This document shows, piece by piece, positions 60,930-64,000 of a stretch of DNA of 64,000 nt. This DNA comes from Pythium myriotylum (taxonomy: Eukaryota > Oomycota > Peronosporomycetes > Pythiales > Pythiaceae): contig JALJCQ010000026.1 in the NCBI GenBank assembly GCA_023091665.1, positions 682,001 through 746,000 of the forward strand, read 5' to 3'. The stretch's first letter is position 1. Each line of letters opens with the position of its first letter. The translations under genes were made by a program, and so were the position numbers. The notes beneath the pieces were generated by a model. The model saw nothing but the letters and a program-made list of their open reading frames with translations, was not told the origin of the DNA and ran no database searches.

Positions 60930-61918
60930 TTGATGTGAAGAGCCTTCACGTCGATCGCACGCAAGTCGACCGTGCTGAGATCGACTCCACTGAGGTCGAT
61001 GACGCTCAGGTCCTTCGGTTCGACGACCGGTGGTGGAACCGGCGTGACCGGAGGCGGCGCTGCCGGACTCGCGGATAAACCGCGCGAGAGACGCTGAACG
61101 TAGTCCTCTCGCAGCGCGGCGACGAACGCGTCTTCTAGGAGCATGGGCTCCTCGCGGAAAACCGCAGCCTTCTCAGGACCGGGATCCATCCCTTCCATGA
61201 ACGTCGTCAGCATGACGTCTTCTGCGAGCGCATTCGCAGCCATGTTGGCACGGAGTTGACGTAACTCCTGCACATACGTGCGCAGCTCGCGGCCACCTTG
61301 CCGACAAGCGAGAAACGCAGCTCGCTGGCGATGCGCCACATTTGGCGGTTGAAACATCGACTTCATCGCCTTGGCAAGCGTTGCCCAGTCGGAAAAACAT
61401 CCGGGATGCGACGTCTCGCACGTGAGGGCCCAGATCTTCGCCCGGCCCGTCATGTTCGAGATCGCAAACGCGATCTTCTGCCGTTCATCACGGATGCAGC
61501 CGGCTGCTGTGGCGAGCTCGATCTCGCGTTGCCAGAAGGCAAGATTGTCGCTCTCTTCACCCGAATACGGGGACACCGTAATCTTCACGGCCTTCGGACG
61601 TTCCGGAGGTGCCGGCGATGGCACATACGTAGCCGTCGACGGCACCTGAGCTGGCTGAGTAGCCTGAGTCGCGGACACGCGGGACGTCACGACGTCGAGA
61701 AGATACTTCTCGAGAGCTGTCTCGTAGTCGCGAAAACGCGCGACATGGGCGAGGACTTCGCCAGAGCCGCGTCGGAGCAGCTCGATGACACTTGCACGGC
61801 CATTGATGGCCTCCATCTTCTGGAGATAGGCCCACTGGGCCTCATCCAGGTACGGATGGTCTTGACGCGACAGCGTCGGATGGCTTGACGCCATCACGAA
61901 GTCGGAAGCTTCGGACAT
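60782..61918 (-). CDS. gag: Gag of B2
   Basis: 378 residues, the same as the B1 Gag apart from Arg instead of His in RELRTYVQELRQ. The Gag domain, the zinc knuckle CSTCGKFGHFQRNC and the Arg/Gly tail are intact. Because only pol is cut, B2 could still make Gag. Confidence 0.95.
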   Translation of the reverse strand: MSEASDFVMASSHPTLSRQDHPYLDEAQWAYLQKMEAINGRASVIELLRRGSGEVLAHVARFRDYETALEKYLLDVVTSRVSATQATQPAQVPSTATYVPSPAPPERPKAVKITVSPYSGEESDNLAFWQREIELATAAGCIRDERQKIAFAISNMTGRAKIWALTCETSHPGCFSDWATLAKAMKSMFQPPNVAHRQRAAFLACRQGGRELRTYVQELRQLRANMAANALAEDVMLTTFMEGMDPGPEKAAVFREEPMLLEDAFVAALREDYVQRLSRGLSASPAAPPPVTPVPPPVVEPKDLSVIDLSGVDLSTVDLRAIDVKALHIKCSTCGKFGHFQRNCPRKRGGGRARRGRPRRSGNRGGSASTSQGNDSSQ

Positions 61919-61957
61919 AACGATGTCGGCGTCGGATTGACGACAAGTGCTACCAAG

Positions 61958-62261
61958 TGTAACGGTCCACGACCGTGCACAGCACCTGCGCTTGAGGAAG
62001 CGTGAGCAGCCGCTCCGAGTCGACCCCTGTCGACGAGCGCCAAGGACTTGGCAAAAGGCGAACTGATTGTATTCAGATTATTCCCCTGGGGAATAATCCC
62101 CCCATATACCTGATATCCCTGGTATCTAACACCCAGGGATATCCCCTACTGAATCTAATAAAAGAGAGTCACTACTTAGGGTAACTTTTCCCCTAAGTGG
62201 ACCACACACATTATGTACCTACACAACCTAACCTACTTGTGTAACCTTGTACCCTGTTACA
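61958..62261 (-). repeat. 5' LTR of B2
   Basis: 304 bp. It differs from the B2 3' LTR at three transitions (ends acagggtac-type instead of acggggtac-type, plus two internal sites). The 5-base atctg follows at 62262-62266. Confidence 0.95.
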
Positions 62262-64000
62262 ATCTGACACGAGCTCTCGTGGCAGTCCATGGTGTCGAAA
62301 CACCGTGTCGACGAAGACGCGAGCGCAGCCTTCGGCTGTGATCGTCTCTGGAACTGCAGCAAGATGCACCATCTTGCTGAAACGATCCACGAACACGAGG
62401 ATCCCGTTGTTCTTCTGTTCATGGAGACGGACTCCCAGCACTCTGTCGGTACCGGCAGAGACTGTAGCGGCGCGCGAAGTGAAGGTCCCGACTTCACTCG
62501 CTGGCAAACCTCGCAAGCACAGACGTACTTGCGCACGAACTTGAATTGGCGAGGCCAATAAAAGTCGCGACTCAACGTGAGATATGTCTTCTCACGTCCA
62601 CGATGTCCGCTCACTGGAGCATCGTGGTACTCGTACATGATCCGCAGGCGCAGATCATGATCTCCTGGCACGACGACACGCGGAGTGTCGTCGGCAACGG
62701 CGCTGTAGAACAGCAGGCCGTTCCGCTGCGTGTATTGATGAACCTTCGATCGATACGAAGCCGGCAAGCTCTTCAACGCTTGCGGCGATGGCTCCGCAAG
62801 GTAGGCCATCAAGCGCACGACCTTAGGGTCGTGTGCATTCGCAGCACGAATGTCGTCGAGCAAGGTCGACGACGGAACACTGGAGCTGAACGCACTCGCT
62901 GCGTTCAGGGAATCTTGGGCGGCGACCGTCGGCTCAAAGTCTGGCCGACGGGGCAGAGCATCCGCGACGACGTTGAGTCGTCCGGGCTTGTACTCGACGG
63001 AGAAGTCATACTCCGCGAAGAAAGACAGCCACCTTGCCATGCGCTGCGAGAGGTGTGGACTGTTCACAGCCGTGCGCAAAGACGCATGGTCTGTGAAGAC
63101 CTTGAACGGTCTATCTCCAAGCAGATAGACGCGGAACTTCGCCAGTGCATACTTCATGGCAAGGAGTTCCTTGTCATGCACTGGATAGTTACGCTCAGCT
63201 GGTTGCAGCTGACGCGACTGGTAACAGACGACGCGCTCAGCGCCGTCGTCGTCGAACTGCATCAGCGCTGCGCCGATGGCAAAGTCGCTTGCGTCACAAA
63301 CCACGTGGAATGGTTTGTCCTGGTCCGCGATCGCCAGAACTGGCGATTCAATCAAGCTTTGCTTGATGCCTTCGAAGGAACGCTGACACTCAGCGTTCCA
63401 AGTCCACTTGGTGTCTTTCTTGAGTAATCGAGAAAGAGGAACAGTCATCTAGGCGTAGTTGCGCGAGTACTTGTGCAAGTACGCCGCGAGGCCAAGGAAC
63501 TTGCGCAGTCCCTTGACGTCGAGTGGCGTTGGCCACTCCTTGATCGCTCTGATCTTCTCGGGATCAGGGCGCACGCCGTTCTTGCCGACTATACACCCAA
63601 GAACGGGTATCTCGCTGGCCGCGAAGATACACTTCTTCAGGTTCGCGTACAGCTTATGCTCTCGCATAAGTGTGAGAACCTCTCTGATGTGGAGTCTGTG
63701 AACCTCCAGATCAGTCTTCCCGTCCATAGCTCGGCTATGAACGAAGGCGTCGTCGAAGTAGCTTGGTGCGAAGGCTCGCACTGGGCGCAATAGATGCGAG
63801 ACGCATCTATTGAATGTGGCTGGTGCGTTGCTGAGGCCCTGAGGCATCACCAACCACTCCCAGAGCATTCCGCTTGGGGTGCTGACGGCCGTGAACGGAA
63901 TATCCCGTTCACGCATCAAGATCTGATAGAATCCGTCCATCAGATCCATCGACGAGAAGATGGTGCTCTTCGCCATCCCGTCGATGATGACGTCCTTCCT
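62262..64000 (-). pseudogene. Gypsy A pol, RT to integrase core, with stop and deletion
   Basis: Read leftwards from the window end: RT (SMDLMDGFYQILM, MPQGLSNAPATFN, YFDD), a TAG codon at about 63449 where B has GAG (KYSRNYA-stop), RNase H (HVVCDASDFAIGAAL, FTDHASLRTA) and the integrase zinc finger (HRGREK, CEVC). About 28 bases are missing after CWESVSM, which removes the first catalytic Asp and shifts the frame. The remaining core (ILVFVDRFSKMVHL, HGLPRELVSD) stops at the B2 junction. The element's 5' half lies outside. Confidence 0.9.

Larger units (their letters stand above)
47943..62261 (-). mobile_element. Gypsy chromovirus B2, minus strand, interrupted by B1
   Basis: B2 runs from its 5' LTR (61958-62261) leftwards through gag and pol to its 3' LTR (47943-48246). 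It is split at 51460/58611 by B1. Without B1 and one copy of the duplicated tgcac it is 7,164 bp, 14 bp longer than B1. The two LTRs differ at three positions, against one in B1, fitting an older insertion. Apart from the split, its frames look open. Confidence 0.95.
44888..64000 (-). mobile_element. Gypsy element A (chromovirus), minus strand, interrupted by B2; 5' end outside the window
   Basis: Element A comprises 44888-47942 and 62262 to beyond the window end. Read leftwards it has RT, RNase H, integrase, chromodomain, then a 1.28-kb region and a 3' LTR. The two parts rejoin exactly in the integrase (VSD before the gap, RDPRFTAEFW after it) with atctg duplicated at both junctions. Its pol carries a nonsense codon, a 28-base deletion and a frameshift, so it is inactive. 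It is itself inserted in the Helitron. Confidence 0.9.

Overview
The window looks like nuclear DNA of an oomycete or closely related stramenopile. Genes are compact, GC-rich and mostly intronless. The few introns have GT-AG borders and are about 50-67 bp long. Actin is intronless, and many predicted proteins are secreted, Ser/Thr-rich or large membrane proteins. The order within the oomycetes cannot be fixed from the sequence alone.

Bases 1 to about 42,250 are a gene-dense region. In order it holds: the 3' end of an Arb2-like/AGC kinase fusion; mitochondrial ribosomal protein uL11; a repeat-bearing secreted protein; methylmalonate-semialdehyde dehydrogenase; three tandem alpha/beta hydrolases; a large secreted Cys-rich protein; an MFS transporter; actin; a FYVE-PH protein; a Ser/Tyr-rich protein; a quinone-oxidoreductase-like MDR protein; MCM6; a GAF-domain protein; a secreted GPI-type protein; the cysteine desulfurase NFS1; a second MDR paralogue; a paralogue of the large secreted protein; a divergent multi-pass membrane protein; a small ubiquitin-like domain fused to ribosomal protein eL41; and two unrecognised genes, one with IQ-like motifs.

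Bases 42,258 to 64,000 are a four-level nest of transposons. A Helitron (minus strand, with a degenerate helicase gene) is cut by Ty3/gypsy element A (minus strand, decayed pol, with a long open frame on its antisense strand). A is cut in its integrase by chromovirus B2 (minus strand, target duplication atctg). B2 is cut in its RNase H region by B1 (plus strand, target duplication tgcac). B1 and B2 are almost identical copies in opposite orientation. B1 is 7,150 bp, and its gag and pol frames are open. They are joined by a -1 frameshift signal made of two in-frame GGGAAAC heptamers and a perfect 10-bp stem.

The most unusual observations are the ubiquitin-like/eL41 fusion, the frameshift signal, the antisense ORF with its own TATA box in element A, the Arb2-kinase fusion, and the moved intron among the three hydrolase paralogues. 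Nothing was compared to databases; family names rest on recognised motifs.
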